Below, piece after piece: positions 32,250 to 39,710 of a stretch of DNA of 40,533 nt. The first letter of the stretch is position 1; every line of letters begins with the position of its first letter. Below the pieces are notes generated by a model. That model was not told the DNA's origin. It was given only the letters and a program-made list of their open reading frames with translations, and did not search any database. The position numbers were made by a program, and so were the translations under genes. This DNA is from Mesorhizobium metallidurans STM 2683 (GTDB lineage: Bacteria > Pseudomonadota > Alphaproteobacteria > Rhizobiales > Rhizobiaceae): NCBI RefSeq assembly GCF_000350085.1, contig NZ_CAUM01000018.1, positions 1-40,533 on the forward strand. Direction: 5' to 3'.

Positions 32250-33183
32250 ATGACTTCCAAGCATCGCCCTGGCCCGCCGCGCGATTTCATCGGCTATGGC
32301 CGGCGACCGCCGCAAATCACCTGGCCGGACGGACGCCTGGTCGCCGTCAATCTCGTGGTTTGCTACGAGGAAGGTTCGGAATATTCGCTGTTCGAGGGCG
32401 ACAGCCACAGCGACGGCTGGGGCGAATATCCGTTGTCGGGCGCCGGCCGGCATCCGCGACCTCGGCACCGAGACGCATTTCGAATATGGCAGCCGCGTCG
32501 GCATCTGGCGGATCGCCAGGCTGCTCGAACGACACGGCGTCCACGGCACGATCTCCAGCTGCGCCGAGGCGCTGCGGCGCAATCCGGAGGTGACGGCCTG
32601 GCTCAGCCAATCCGGCCATGACGTGCTCGGTCACGGCTTGCGCTGGACCGAACAATGGACGCTGAGCCGCGACGAGGAGCGTGACCATCTGCAGCGCGCC
32701 GTCGCGCTGTTCGTCGAACTGCTCGGCGAGCGCCCGGTCGGCTGGAACAGCCGTTCCTTTCCCAGCGTCAACACGCGCGACCTGCTGGTCGAGGAAGGCG
32801 GCTTCCTCTACGATTCGGATCCGTGCAACGACGATCTGCCGTATTTCGTCCCGGCCAAGGGCGGACGTCTCCTGGTCGTCCCCTACTCCAAGACCTTGAA
32901 CGACAGCCGGTACCTGGTCAGCCCCGGCTATGTGACGCCGAAGGATTTCGTCGACAATGTCGAGAGCTATCTGGACTTCCTGATCGGGGAAGCCAGGGAG
33001 GAAGGAGGGCGCATGATGACGATCGCCGTCCATGCGCGATGGACGGGCCAGCCGAACAGGGCCGCCGCACTGGAGGGCGTGATCGAGGCGGTTCTGTCGA
33101 GGCCCGAGGCCGGCTTCATGCGCCGCAACGACATCGCCCGCTACTGGCTGTCGCTGTTTCCGGCCGAGGGCGATACGCCATGA
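32250..33183 (+). pseudogene. PuuE-type polysaccharide deacetylase, frameshifted
   Basis: A NodB/polysaccharide-deacetylase-family gene like allantoinase PuuE, split by one frameshift. From ATG 32250 (GGAG 9 bases upstream) the frame reads FIGYGRRPPQITWPDGRLVAV and NLVVCYEEGSEYSLFEGD up to about 32445. The rest of the protein, from IRDLGTETHFEYGSRVGIWR to SLFPAEGDTP, continues in the next frame to 33183. The break falls in a GC-rich TCGGGCGCCGGCCGG stretch, so it is either a real mutation or a sequencing error. Without the shift the protein would be about 310 residues. It ends in an ATGA overlap with the hydantoinase-like gene, showing an operon. PuuE-type enzymes hydrolyse cyclic ureides such as allantoin without a metal. 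Confidence 0.8.
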
Positions 33184-34589
33184 TCGCCCGGCCTGCCCGA
33201 TTTGATCTTGTCGTGCGCGACGGCCTGGTGGCGGCCGGCGACGCCACGGTGCGGGCCGACATCGGCATTCGCGACGGATGCATCCGGGCTGTCGCGGAGC
33301 GCCTTGAGGATACCGCCCAAATCGTCGAGGCCAAGGGGCGCCTCGTGCTGCCGGGCGGCGTCGATGCGCATTGCCATATGGACCAGCCAAACTATGGCGC
33401 TGTCTGTGCAGACGATTTCCGCAGCGGCACGCTCTCGGCGGCCTGCGGCGGAACGACGACGATCGTGCCGTTCGCCATGGCCCATGCCTCGGACCCGGTG
33501 GCCGAGACGGTTGCCGCCTACCGCCGCAGGGCCGAAGGCCAGGCCCTGATCGACTACGCCATTCATCCGACGATCCAGGCAGCGAGCGCGCAGACGCTGG
33601 AGCAAGACCTGCCCGCGCTGATCCGCAACGGCTACGCCTCGCTCAAGATCTTCACGACCTATGACGATTTCCGGCTCGGCGACGCGGAGATCCTGGCGAT
33701 TTTCAAAGTGGCAGCACAGCATGGCGCGCTTGTCATGGTGCATGCGGAGAACGACGCCATCATCGCGATGCTGAAAAAGGACCTGCTGAGCAAGGGCCTT
33801 GTCGCTCCCCGCTTCCACGCCAAGGCGCGACCGCCGATCGTTGAAAGCGAGGCGATCCACCGCATCGCCAGCTTTGCCGAACTGACAGGCGCCGAGGTGC
33901 TGATCGTCCATGTGTCCAGTCGTGTCGGCCTCGAAGAAGTAATGCGTGCGCGCGCCCGAGGCGTCAGCATCCATGCCGAGACATGCCCGCAATATCTGCT
34001 TCTCACCGAGAAAGACCTCGATCGCGAAATTGTCGAAGGTGCGAAGTTCATGTGCAGCCCGCCGCTGCGGACCGTTGCCGACCAGGAGGCGCTGTGGGCC
34101 GGCATGGCGCGGGGCGACCTCGCCATCTATTCCTCCGACCATTCGCCCTACCGGCTGACGGGACCCGGCAAGCTGCAGCATGGTCCGCAATCGCGGTTCG
34201 ACCAGATTGCCAACGGCATGCCCGGACTGGAGCTGCGGCAGCCGCTGCTGTTCAGCGAAGGGTATCTCAAAGGCCGCATCAGCCTCGCCCAGTTCATCGC
34301 GCTGAGCTCCACGAATGCCGCCGAGCTGCATGGCATCGCCCCGCAGAAAGGTTCGATCGCCATCGGCGCCGACGGCGATCTCGCGATCTGGGACCAGGAG
34401 CGGGAGACGACCGTCACGCCGGATCTGCTGCACGACAACACCGGTCACACGCCCTATGAGGGCATACGGATCCGGGGTTGGCCGGTGACCACCATCGCGC
34501 GCGGCGAGGTCATCGTCGACGACGGGCGCGTGCTTGGCACAGCCGGACGCGGCCGCTTCGTTCCGTCGAGGGCAAGGGTTGCCTCATGA
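33180..34589 (+). CDS. Dihydropyrimidinase/D-hydantoinase family amidohydrolase
   Basis: A 469-residue cyclic amidohydrolase. Metal ligands are all present: H64-x-H66 in VDAHCHMDQ, the Lys156 to be carboxylated in ASLKIFTTYDD, His in MVHAEN, His in IVHVSS and Asp in YSSDHSPY, so a binuclear zinc site is expected. It should open a dihydropyrimidine, hydantoin or similar cyclic amide ring. AETCPQYLLLT is a characteristic hydantoinase segment. The start overlaps the deacetylase stop (ATGA). Sharing an operon with a PuuE-like enzyme and a second amidohydrolase points to breakdown of a purine- or pyrimidine-derived or ureide compound. Confidence 0.88.
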   Translation: MIARPARFDLVVRDGLVAAGDATVRADIGIRDGCIRAVAERLEDTAQIVEAKGRLVLPGGVDAHCHMDQPNYGAVCADDFRSGTLSAACGGTTTIVPFAMAHASDPVAETVAAYRRRAEGQALIDYAIHPTIQAASAQTLEQDLPALIRNGYASLKIFTTYDDFRLGDAEILAIFKVAAQHGALVMVHAENDAIIAMLKKDLLSKGLVAPRFHAKARPPIVESEAIHRIASFAELTGAEVLIVHVSSRVGLEEVMRARARGVSIHAETCPQYLLLTEKDLDREIVEGAKFMCSPPLRTVADQEALWAGMARGDLAIYSSDHSPYRLTGPGKLQHGPQSRFDQIANGMPGLELRQPLLFSEGYLKGRISLAQFIALSSTNAAELHGIAPQKGSIAIGADGDLAIWDQERETTVTPDLLHDNTGHTPYEGIRIRGWPVTTIARGEVIVDDGRVLGTAGRGRFVPSRARVAS

Positions 34590-34604
34590 ACCGGCTTGTC
34601 ATCA

Positions 34605-34733
34605 TAGAGCGGTTCATCGTTTCACGGAAACGCAGAGCCGCTCTATCTCTTTGTTTTGACGCAATTCCCAAGGGAAAGCGCTACGCGCTTTTCCCGGGAA
34701 AACCGTTTCACACTTTTCCTGGAATTGCTCTAG
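34605..34733. repeat. Rhizobial intergenic palindromic element
   Basis: TAGAGCGG (34605-34612) pairs with CCGCTCTA (34638-34645), and GCAATTCC (34661-34668) pairs with GGAATTGC (34721-34728). AAGGGAAAGCG and CGCTTTTCCC fold between them. The element fills most of the gap between the two amidohydrolase genes. Elements with AGAGCGG/CCGCTCT and CAATTCC/GGAATTG ends recur between genes in rhizobia. Confidence 0.6.
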
Positions 34734-34758
34734 AGGAGCGCCGGATCCCCGGCTTGGC

Positions 34759-36120
34759 ATGACCGCATTCGACGTGCTTCTGCGCGGCGGCCAGATGGTC
34801 GACGCCGACGGCATCCAGCGCCTCGATCTCGGCTTCAGCGACGGCAGGATCGCGGCGCGGCTCGCGCCAAACGAGCCGGCGGAGGCCGCGCGCATCGTTC
34901 GGGTAGACGGCAAGTTCCTCCTGCCTGGCCTCGTCGATGCGCATGTGCATCTGCGCGAGCCTGGCATGGTCTGGAAGGAGGATTTTGCCAGCGGCACGCT
35001 GGCGGCGATCACGGGCGGAGTGACCACCGTGCTGGTGATGCCGACCGACGATGCATGGACCATGTCGGCAGCGGATTTCAGGGCCAAGCGTGCGCTGGCC
35101 CAAGGCCGGATCTTTTGCGATGTCGGGCTGCAGGTCGCGGTTGGCCGCGACCATTTTGAACTGGCCGAGCTCGCCCGTCTCGGCGCGACCTCTTTCGAGA
35201 TCTTCACCTCGGATGTCCCTGCCGATTTCCTGCACGCCTCGACGGCCGAGATGCAGGCGGCGGTCGAGGCGGTCCGGGCGGCGGGCGGGATAGCAGCCAT
35301 ATCGCCGGGCGATCAATCCATCCTCGATGCCGAACTCGCCCGGCTGACGCCGGGGCGCAGCACGGCGGCGGATTTCGTGCGCAGCCGGCCGGGGCATGCC
35401 GAGGCGCAAGGCATCGCCCGCGCCATCCTGGTTGCCGCGCAGGCCGGGGCTCCCATCCACATCCGCCAAAGTAATTCGCGCCAGGGCATGGCGACGTTCC
35501 GCCGCCTGCGCGACCTCGCCGACGTCTCGATCGAAACCAGCCCGCAATGCCTGATGTTCACGGCGTCGGACTACGACCGGCTCGGACCCGCGGCCAAGGC
35601 GTCGCCGCCCTGGCGCGACGCTGCCGACCGGGAGGCCGTCCGGGCCGCGGTGGCCGACGGCGTCATCGACATCATCGTCACCGACCACGCGCCGCATCTC
35701 ATGACTGAGAAGCTGGCGCTGGCGGAGGATTTTGCCGCCGTGCCCGGCGGCTTTCCCGGCGTGCAGACCCTGCTGGCGACGCTGCTCATCCTGGTCGATG
35801 ACGGGTTGATCGGCCTGTCCGACCTCGTCAGGCTGGCCGCGTCGCGCCCGGCGGAGCGCTTTGGTCTTGGCGCCCGCAAGGGCCGCCTGCAGGCCGGGTT
35901 CGACGCCGATGTGCTCGTTCTCGATCCGAACCGCCGGACCACAATCAGGGGGGCCGATCAATTGAGCAAGGCGGGCTACACGCCTTTCGAGGGAATGAGC
36001 ACGTCCTTCTTTCTCGAGCGCGTGTTCCTGCGCGGGCAGGACGTGTCGGAGCACGAAGTATCGGGGAAATCCGGTCTCGCCGGCAAAGCGCGGGGTGTTG
36101 TCGTCGCGGCGGAAAGGTGA
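34759..36120 (+). CDS. Dihydroorotase/allantoinase-like protein with altered metal site
   Basis: A 453-residue cyclic amidohydrolase homologue. H62-x-H64 (DAHVHLREPG), His234 (PIHIRQSN) and Asp309 (VTDHAPH) are present. However, the bridging Lys is Glu147 (ATSFEIFTS), and the His normally found in a VHAEN-like segment is Ser182 (ISPGD). A carboxylated-Lys binuclear centre therefore cannot form as usual; a mononuclear or changed chemistry, or a non-catalytic role, is possible. The rest of the fold, including PQCLMFTASDY and GFPGVQT, is well kept, so it is not random decay. It follows the hydantoinase gene after a palindromic element. The right end abuts a transposase remnant, so it may mark the edge of the native segment. 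Confidence 0.85.
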   Translation: MTAFDVLLRGGQMVDADGIQRLDLGFSDGRIAARLAPNEPAEAARIVRVDGKFLLPGLVDAHVHLREPGMVWKEDFASGTLAAITGGVTTVLVMPTDDAWTMSAADFRAKRALAQGRIFCDVGLQVAVGRDHFELAELARLGATSFEIFTSDVPADFLHASTAEMQAAVEAVRAAGGIAAISPGDQSILDAELARLTPGRSTAADFVRSRPGHAEAQGIARAILVAAQAGAPIHIRQSNSRQGMATFRRLRDLADVSIETSPQCLMFTASDYDRLGPAAKASPPWRDAADREAVRAAVADGVIDIIVTDHAPHLMTEKLALAEDFAAVPGGFPGVQTLLATLLILVDDGLIGLSDLVRLAASRPAERFGLGARKGRLQAGFDADVLVLDPNRRTTIRGADQLSKAGYTPFEGMSTSFFLERVFLRGQDVSEHEVSGKSGLAGKARGVVVAAER

Positions 36121-36206
36121 TCTGGGGCAAAAAGCGGAAGCCGAGCATGACGCAGAGCGCGAACACATGATCGGTCGCCGCCGGTGTCGACATAATGGGT
36201 TTCAAT
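36120..36206 (-). pseudogene. Tn3-family transposase remnant
   Basis: On the minus strand one frame reads IETHYVDTGG. After a one-base shift the next frame reads TDHVFALCVMLGFRFLPQI. Together they match the conserved HYTDTAG-x-TDHVFAL-x-x-LLGFRFAPRI segment of Tn3-family TnpA, from memory of that family. Only about 29 residues survive and the similarity stops at the end of the amidohydrolase gene at 36120. This is a scar of a past Tn3-type transposon and fits the change in gene content and base use to its right. Confidence 0.65.
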
Positions 36207-36279
36207 TGCGCGATCTCAAGGATCGCAGGCAGGCGACTTTCGACCTTCGCTAGGCGAGATCGCTGTAACCATGCAAACT

Positions 36280-36849
36280 TTAGGTGGTCACGCCCAGTCG
36301 TAGGGCCCAGCGCCGGCCATCGAAACTAAATTCGGTGCATGATAGTGGCGGAGTGTCGATCCGCCAGAACGACAGCACGGGCGCGTCGAGAACGCAAAGA
36401 ATGGCGGCGCGGACAAGTGGCCCATGGGTCACTGCAACCGTTGTACCCGGCATCATCGCCATGTCGCTCAGGAATGCCGTGGCGCGGTTACACAAGTCCT
36501 TAATCGACTCGCCGCCAGGCGGAGCGAACAGCGGGTCGGATGCCCACGCTTGTAGGACTCCCGGTTGCTCCGCCTCCAGTTCTGGTAGTGTGCGGCCCGT
36601 CCAGACACCATAATCCTGATCGCGCAATGTCTCTGATACCGTGGCATGTAGGCCTAAGATTTCCGCGGTCTGTCGCGCCCTGAGCGCGGGGCCACATAAA
36701 GGCCGATCCGACAAATTCGAAAGCCTGCCGCGTAGCGCAACCGCCAGGCGTATCGACTTGGCCTCTAGCGGGTCGTCGCAAGGGAACGCTGCTTTATGCA
36801 TGGACGCGGTGATGCCACTAGAGACCAACTTTAATCGGGAAGTTTTCAA
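36280..36849 (-). CDS. Histidine phosphatase superfamily protein lacking the catalytic RHG
   Basis: A 189-residue protein of the histidine phosphatase (phosphoglycerate mutase-like) superfamily. CGPALRARQTAEIL (the SPL-x-RA-x-QTA block), DQDYGVWTGRTLPEL and VTHGPLVRAAI (second catalytic His) are all present. The N-terminal LVRHGE motif, with the phospho-accepting His, is replaced by LVSSGITAS. The protein is therefore probably not a normal phosphatase; it may bind a phosphate ligand or have another role. It is divergent from the cobalamin-riboswitch cbtBA operon. CobC-like phosphatases act in B12 synthesis, so a B12 or cobalt link is plausible but inferred. GC is lower than in the genes to its left. 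Confidence 0.75.
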   Translation of the reverse strand: MKTSRLKLVSSGITASMHKAAFPCDDPLEAKSIRLAVALRGRLSNLSDRPLCGPALRARQTAEILGLHATVSETLRDQDYGVWTGRTLPELEAEQPGVLQAWASDPLFAPPGGESIKDLCNRATAFLSDMAMMPGTTVAVTHGPLVRAAILCVLDAPVLSFWRIDTPPLSCTEFSFDGRRWALRLGVTT

Positions 36850-36900
36850 CTTAGCGTCTCCAAAGGTGCGGGAAGATGAAAGGCACTTGCCGACGACTCA

Positions 36901-36928
36901 TTGACACGCCGCAAACGCGAGTTATAGC
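36901..36928 (+). promoter_or_regulatory. Promoter of the cbtBA operon
   Basis: TTGACA (36901-36906), a perfect -35 hexamer, is followed after 16 bases by TATAGC (36923-36928). Transcription would begin at about 36935, just before the riboswitch. Confidence 0.65.
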
Positions 36929-36934
36929 ATTGCG

Positions 36935-37045
36935 CATTCCTGGGGGCGAAGCCGGCAATCCGGCACGGTCGCGCCACTGTGACCGGTTCGCGGCGATTAA
37001 CTGCGAACCGGAAGTCAGACCGCTCGCGGGAGCCACGTTCTTTCT
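36935..37045 (+). promoter_or_regulatory. Cobalamin riboswitch
   Basis: The leader of cbtB has the conserved pieces of a cobalamin aptamer: a GC-rich GGGGGCGAAGCCGGCAA region, GCGCCACTGTGA (36971-36982), the paired GGTTCGCGG...CTGCGAACC arm, and a B12-box-like GGAAGTCAGACC (37010-37021). A GGGA...TCCC hairpin (37050-37064) then leads to the ribosome site, suggesting translational control. The known biology is repression of B12 and cobalt genes when adenosylcobalamin is plentiful. Confidence 0.85.
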
Positions 37046-37077
37046 AGCCGGGACGCTGTATCCCCAAGGAGAAAATT

Positions 37078-37281
37078 ATGTCTGACGTGACAATGTTACC
37101 TGTCTTCGAGCCGGCCCCAATACCGGTAAAGGAAATTCTGCCTTGGGCGTTGTTCGGCGGGCTTATCCTGCTGATCGTCATCTATTTTGTGAGCGCGGGC
37201 CAAAGCCTGCCCGGCAACGAAATGATCGTCCATGAATTTTTTCATGACGGGCGCCATCTTCTCGGATTCCCCTGCCACTAA
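37078..37281 (+). CDS. cbtB: CbtB, small subunit of cobalt transporter
   Basis: A 67-residue protein with one transmembrane helix (about residues 22-41, ILPWALFGGLILLIVIYFVS) and a C-terminal His-rich segment HEFFHDGRHLLGFPCH, a likely metal-binding site. CbtB is the small partner of CbtA in predicted cobalt uptake, known from its regular association with cobalamin riboswitches. GGAG lies 8 bases before ATG 37078. CbtA follows after 14 bases. Confidence 0.9.
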   Translation: MSDVTMLPVFEPAPIPVKEILPWALFGGLILLIVIYFVSAGQSLPGNEMIVHEFFHDGRHLLGFPCH

Positions 37282-37295
37282 AAAAGGTTCGCGCC

Positions 37296-38045
37296 ATGAT
37301 AGGTAAGTTGTTGATGCGCGGCCTCATCATCGGGCTGCTGGCAGGCATTTTGGCCTTCCCGGTGGCCCGTATTTTTGGCGGGCCGCCCGTTGAAAGCGCC
37401 ATTGCGATTGAGGAGCAGAACAGCGTCGCAGCTGGCGGAGGGCACGGCGAAGCCCCGCTTGTCAGCCGTGATGTACAGCGCACATTGGGGCTTGGCTCAG
37501 GGCTCTTGGGATACGGAGCAGGCATCGGTGGCATTCTGGCGCTTGTGTTGGCGTTCGCCAATGGCCGTCTCGGGGCAATTAGCCCGCGGGCTGCGGCAGC
37601 GACTGTTGCTGGCCTCGGGTTCGTATCGGTGGTTCTGGTGCCCGGGTTGATATATCCAGCCAACCCGCCAGCAGTGGGCGACCCCGAGACCATCAGCTAT
37701 CGCTCACAGCTATTCGGTCTAACCTTGCTTCTATCGATCGCCGCCATGGTTGTCGCAGTGTGGCTTGCGCGAAGGTTTGCTGGCTCGTTCGGAAGCTGGA
37801 ACGCCGCGATCATTGCGGCACTAGGTTACTTGGCCTTCGTCGGAATCGTGCGGCTGGCGCTGCCCTACATAAACGAGGTGCCGGATACATTCCCAGCTAC
37901 GGTATTGTGGCAGTTCCGAATTGCGTCGCTACTCATCCAAGGGGCTCTATGGACGGTGATCGCGATCGGATTGGGAGTGTTCACAGAGCGAGAATTTTTG
38001 CGTCCAGGGCCTGGCCCGCAGCGTGCCAATCTCGCTCTTCGCTGA
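37296..38045 (+). CDS. cbtA: CbtA, membrane subunit of predicted cobalt transporter
   Basis: A 249-residue membrane protein with about five or six hydrophobic helices. It starts MIGKLLMRGLIIGLLAGILAF; an EEQNSVAAGGGHGE loop lies near residues 40-52 and LVPGLIYPANPPAVGDPETI in the centre is typical of the family. It is predicted to carry cobalt into the cell for B12 synthesis, under control of the upstream riboswitch together with cbtB. The transport function of CbtAB is inferred from genomics rather than well studied biochemically. GC and codon use are less biased than in the genes at 2-35 kb. Confidence 0.88.
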   Translation: MIGKLLMRGLIIGLLAGILAFPVARIFGGPPVESAIAIEEQNSVAAGGGHGEAPLVSRDVQRTLGLGSGLLGYGAGIGGILALVLAFANGRLGAISPRAAAATVAGLGFVSVVLVPGLIYPANPPAVGDPETISYRSQLFGLTLLLSIAAMVVAVWLARRFAGSFGSWNAAIIAALGYLAFVGIVRLALPYINEVPDTFPATVLWQFRIASLLIQGALWTVIAIGLGVFTEREFLRPGPGPQRANLALR

Positions 38046-38142
38046 AGCTGGATTGTGACTTCGATACAGTCGACAGCACGGATGCGCTGTCGATCGGTTT
38101 CATCTGTTGGCCGAGCCCGATCCTTACAACTTAGGAGTTCCG

Positions 38143-38450
38143 CTACACATCGGTCGCCAGTAGTCTATCGTCAGTCGAATAATCAAACAGCTCGCGAGGA
38201 TAGCTGGCGAGAATTGGAAATTGTGTCCTCCAATCGTGCCTGCTCTGCGCCACGAGCCAATCACAGGTCTTGCCGACCGAACCCTGATAGGTCGTCACAG
38301 GAGTGTAGCCTAATATTGCCACTGCATCGGTGTTCAGCGTAAACGGGGCCGGAACCGACCACGGGGTTGAGCCGATCATGGCATTGCCCTTGTCGTCTCC
38401 GACATCGAGCGGCAGGAACGTGCCTTCATAGGCTAAATAGGCCTGATCGG
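38143..38450 (-). pseudogene. Fragment of an oxidoreductase/epimerase-like gene
   Basis: The minus strand has an open frame of about 100 residues without its own beginning (a stop lies upstream). It contains AYLAYEGTFLPLDVGDD, AILGYTPVTTYQGSVGKTCDW and YPRELFDYSTDDRLL. This has the look of the C-terminal end of an NAD-dependent epimerase/dehydratase-like enzyme, although I am not certain. The N-terminal nucleotide-binding part is absent, so this is a truncated relic. Confidence 0.45.
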
Positions 38451-39071
38451 CCCGAAGCTGCGATTTTGGCCAAGTTGACGAACTGTTCGGTCAGCGGCGC
38501 GGGCTAGGAGCATCCGAAGCCGGTCGGCCCGCCGAAACACGCTGTTAACATCGTTTGCGGGTGACCGGATGTCGGCCGCAGTTCCAAAATGTAGGATGCC
38601 GCCCGCTGTCAGCGGCGGAAATGAATTTCCTTCGGATTGCGCTCCTGTGCACGGCCATGATCGGCCTGGCAGGGAGCCCCCGGTTCATTGCGAGGGACAA
38701 AACTGCCTCCCGCCCGCAGAGGATCCTGTCCGGGAATGCAAGGGGCAAGATTGCACGCCGGCTCCACCGATCGAAAGGGTCAAGTGAGCAGCTTCAGCCT
38801 GGCCGCGGCTCATAAGTGGTTCTTTGCGGAATCGTGCTGAGGTCCAAAACACCTGGCGATTGAATCGATCATGCGCCGCTCCCGCCGGCTGCCGGTCATT
38901 CTCGCGTCGCTGACACGTTGAAGAGGCGACTCCATGGATCGATTCCGTAGATCAGGTTCAAGCACCCGCCTCGGGCGGGGTATCAGTGGAAGCCAGCTGC
39001 GGCGCAGACTGATCACGCCTGACCAGACTATACCTACGTTTCGAGATCTCCCCAGCGTTGTGGCCTGCACG
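38451..39071. other. Relic-rich intergenic region
   Basis: Apart from the frameshifted Cys-motif gene at 38621-38787, no gene is convincing. The open frames on both strands at 38810-39300 are out of frame with the methyltransferase and lack protein-like character. The region reads as a junction of fragments between the cbtBA block and the methyltransferase. Confidence 0.45.
38621..38787 (+). pseudogene. Small secreted Cys-motif protein, frameshifted
   Basis: From ATG 38621 the frame encodes a signal peptide, MNFLRIALLCTAMIGLAGSP. The -1 frame then continues VHCEGQNCLPPAEDPV and RECKGQDCTPAPPIERVK to a stop at 38787. The frames meet at a run of five C (about 38677-38681); one more C would give a single 55-residue protein. 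It has two C-x-G-Q-[ND]-C repeats. The gene is either a recent frameshift, a homopolymer sequencing error or a -1 frameshifting case. The family is unknown. Confidence 0.55.
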
Positions 39072-39710
39072 TCATCTCTTGCGGGCCACGATATAGGGAC
39101 GGTTGTCGTTGCCCTTGGTTGCGTGGCATTCAGTGGCAAGAATGTCGAAGCCTGCGGCGCATATATGCTGACCCAACTCCGCCGCCCGGAAAACGCCGGC
39201 ATAGGGGGCCTTGCCGATCGCGCGCATCGCGGGCAGCAAGGCAAGGCGGATGAGTGGATTCATATCCCCGACGCAGGGTGTCTTGGAGATGAATAAGCCT
39301 TCCGCCGCAAGCAAGGCATGGATGCGGGGCAGCGTGCCGGGCAGGTCGCGGACCAGATGGAGATAGTTGAACCCCAGCACGGCGTTAAACTGCACCGCCT
39401 CAGGCATAAGGGTGTCCGCGGTCATGGTGCGGAAGGCAAGCGCCGGGAGGAGGCCGGCGGTGCGTTTCTCCTCTGCAATTGCGATCATTTCAGCTGAAAT
39501 ATCCGTCGCAAGATAGCTCTGCACCTCGCCTGCAAGACGGAGCGCCGTTGTTCCTGTTCCGCAGCCCAGTTCCAACACCCGGTCGTCCGGTCCCAACAGG
39601 GCACGGGTCCGGTCCAGCGTGCGCTCGTATCCGGCATGATCCACAATCGCGGCCGTGGCATACTTCCGCGAAGTCCGGTCCCAGAAGTGGGCGTCGCTCG
39701 CTGTGCCCAT
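39072..39710 (-). CDS. Class I SAM-dependent methyltransferase
   Basis: A 212-residue methyltransferase with a Rossmann fold. Motif I is RVLELGCGTGTTALRLA, followed by YLATDISAEMIAIAEEK and AVLGFNYLHLVRDLP. The C-terminal part has GLFISKTPCVGDMN and AELGQHICAAGFDILATE. The substrate is unknown; proteins of this kind are often annotated as ubiquinone/menaquinone-type or general small-molecule methyltransferases. Start ATG 39710 has AAGGAG 9 bases upstream; the frame to 39791 adds unlikely sequence. It is a single gene; upstream lie palindromes that may control it. Confidence 0.87.
   Translation of the reverse strand: MGTASDAHFWDRTSRKYATAAIVDHAGYERTLDRTRALLGPDDRVLELGCGTGTTALRLAGEVQSYLATDISAEMIAIAEEKRTAGLLPALAFRTMTADTLMPEAVQFNAVLGFNYLHLVRDLPGTLPRIHALLAAEGLFISKTPCVGDMNPLIRLALLPAMRAIGKAPYAGVFRAAELGQHICAAGFDILATECHATKGNDNRPYIVARKR

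Noticed and set aside
32430..32460. Programmed ribosomal frameshifting in the deacetylase gene
   Set aside because: There is no slippery heptamer or clear downstream structure at the junction; a mutation or sequencing error is simpler.
38810..39300. Open frames on both strands at 38810-39300
   Set aside because: The plus frame runs antisense to the methyltransferase and the minus frame overlaps it out of frame; neither has a ribosome site or recognisable motif.
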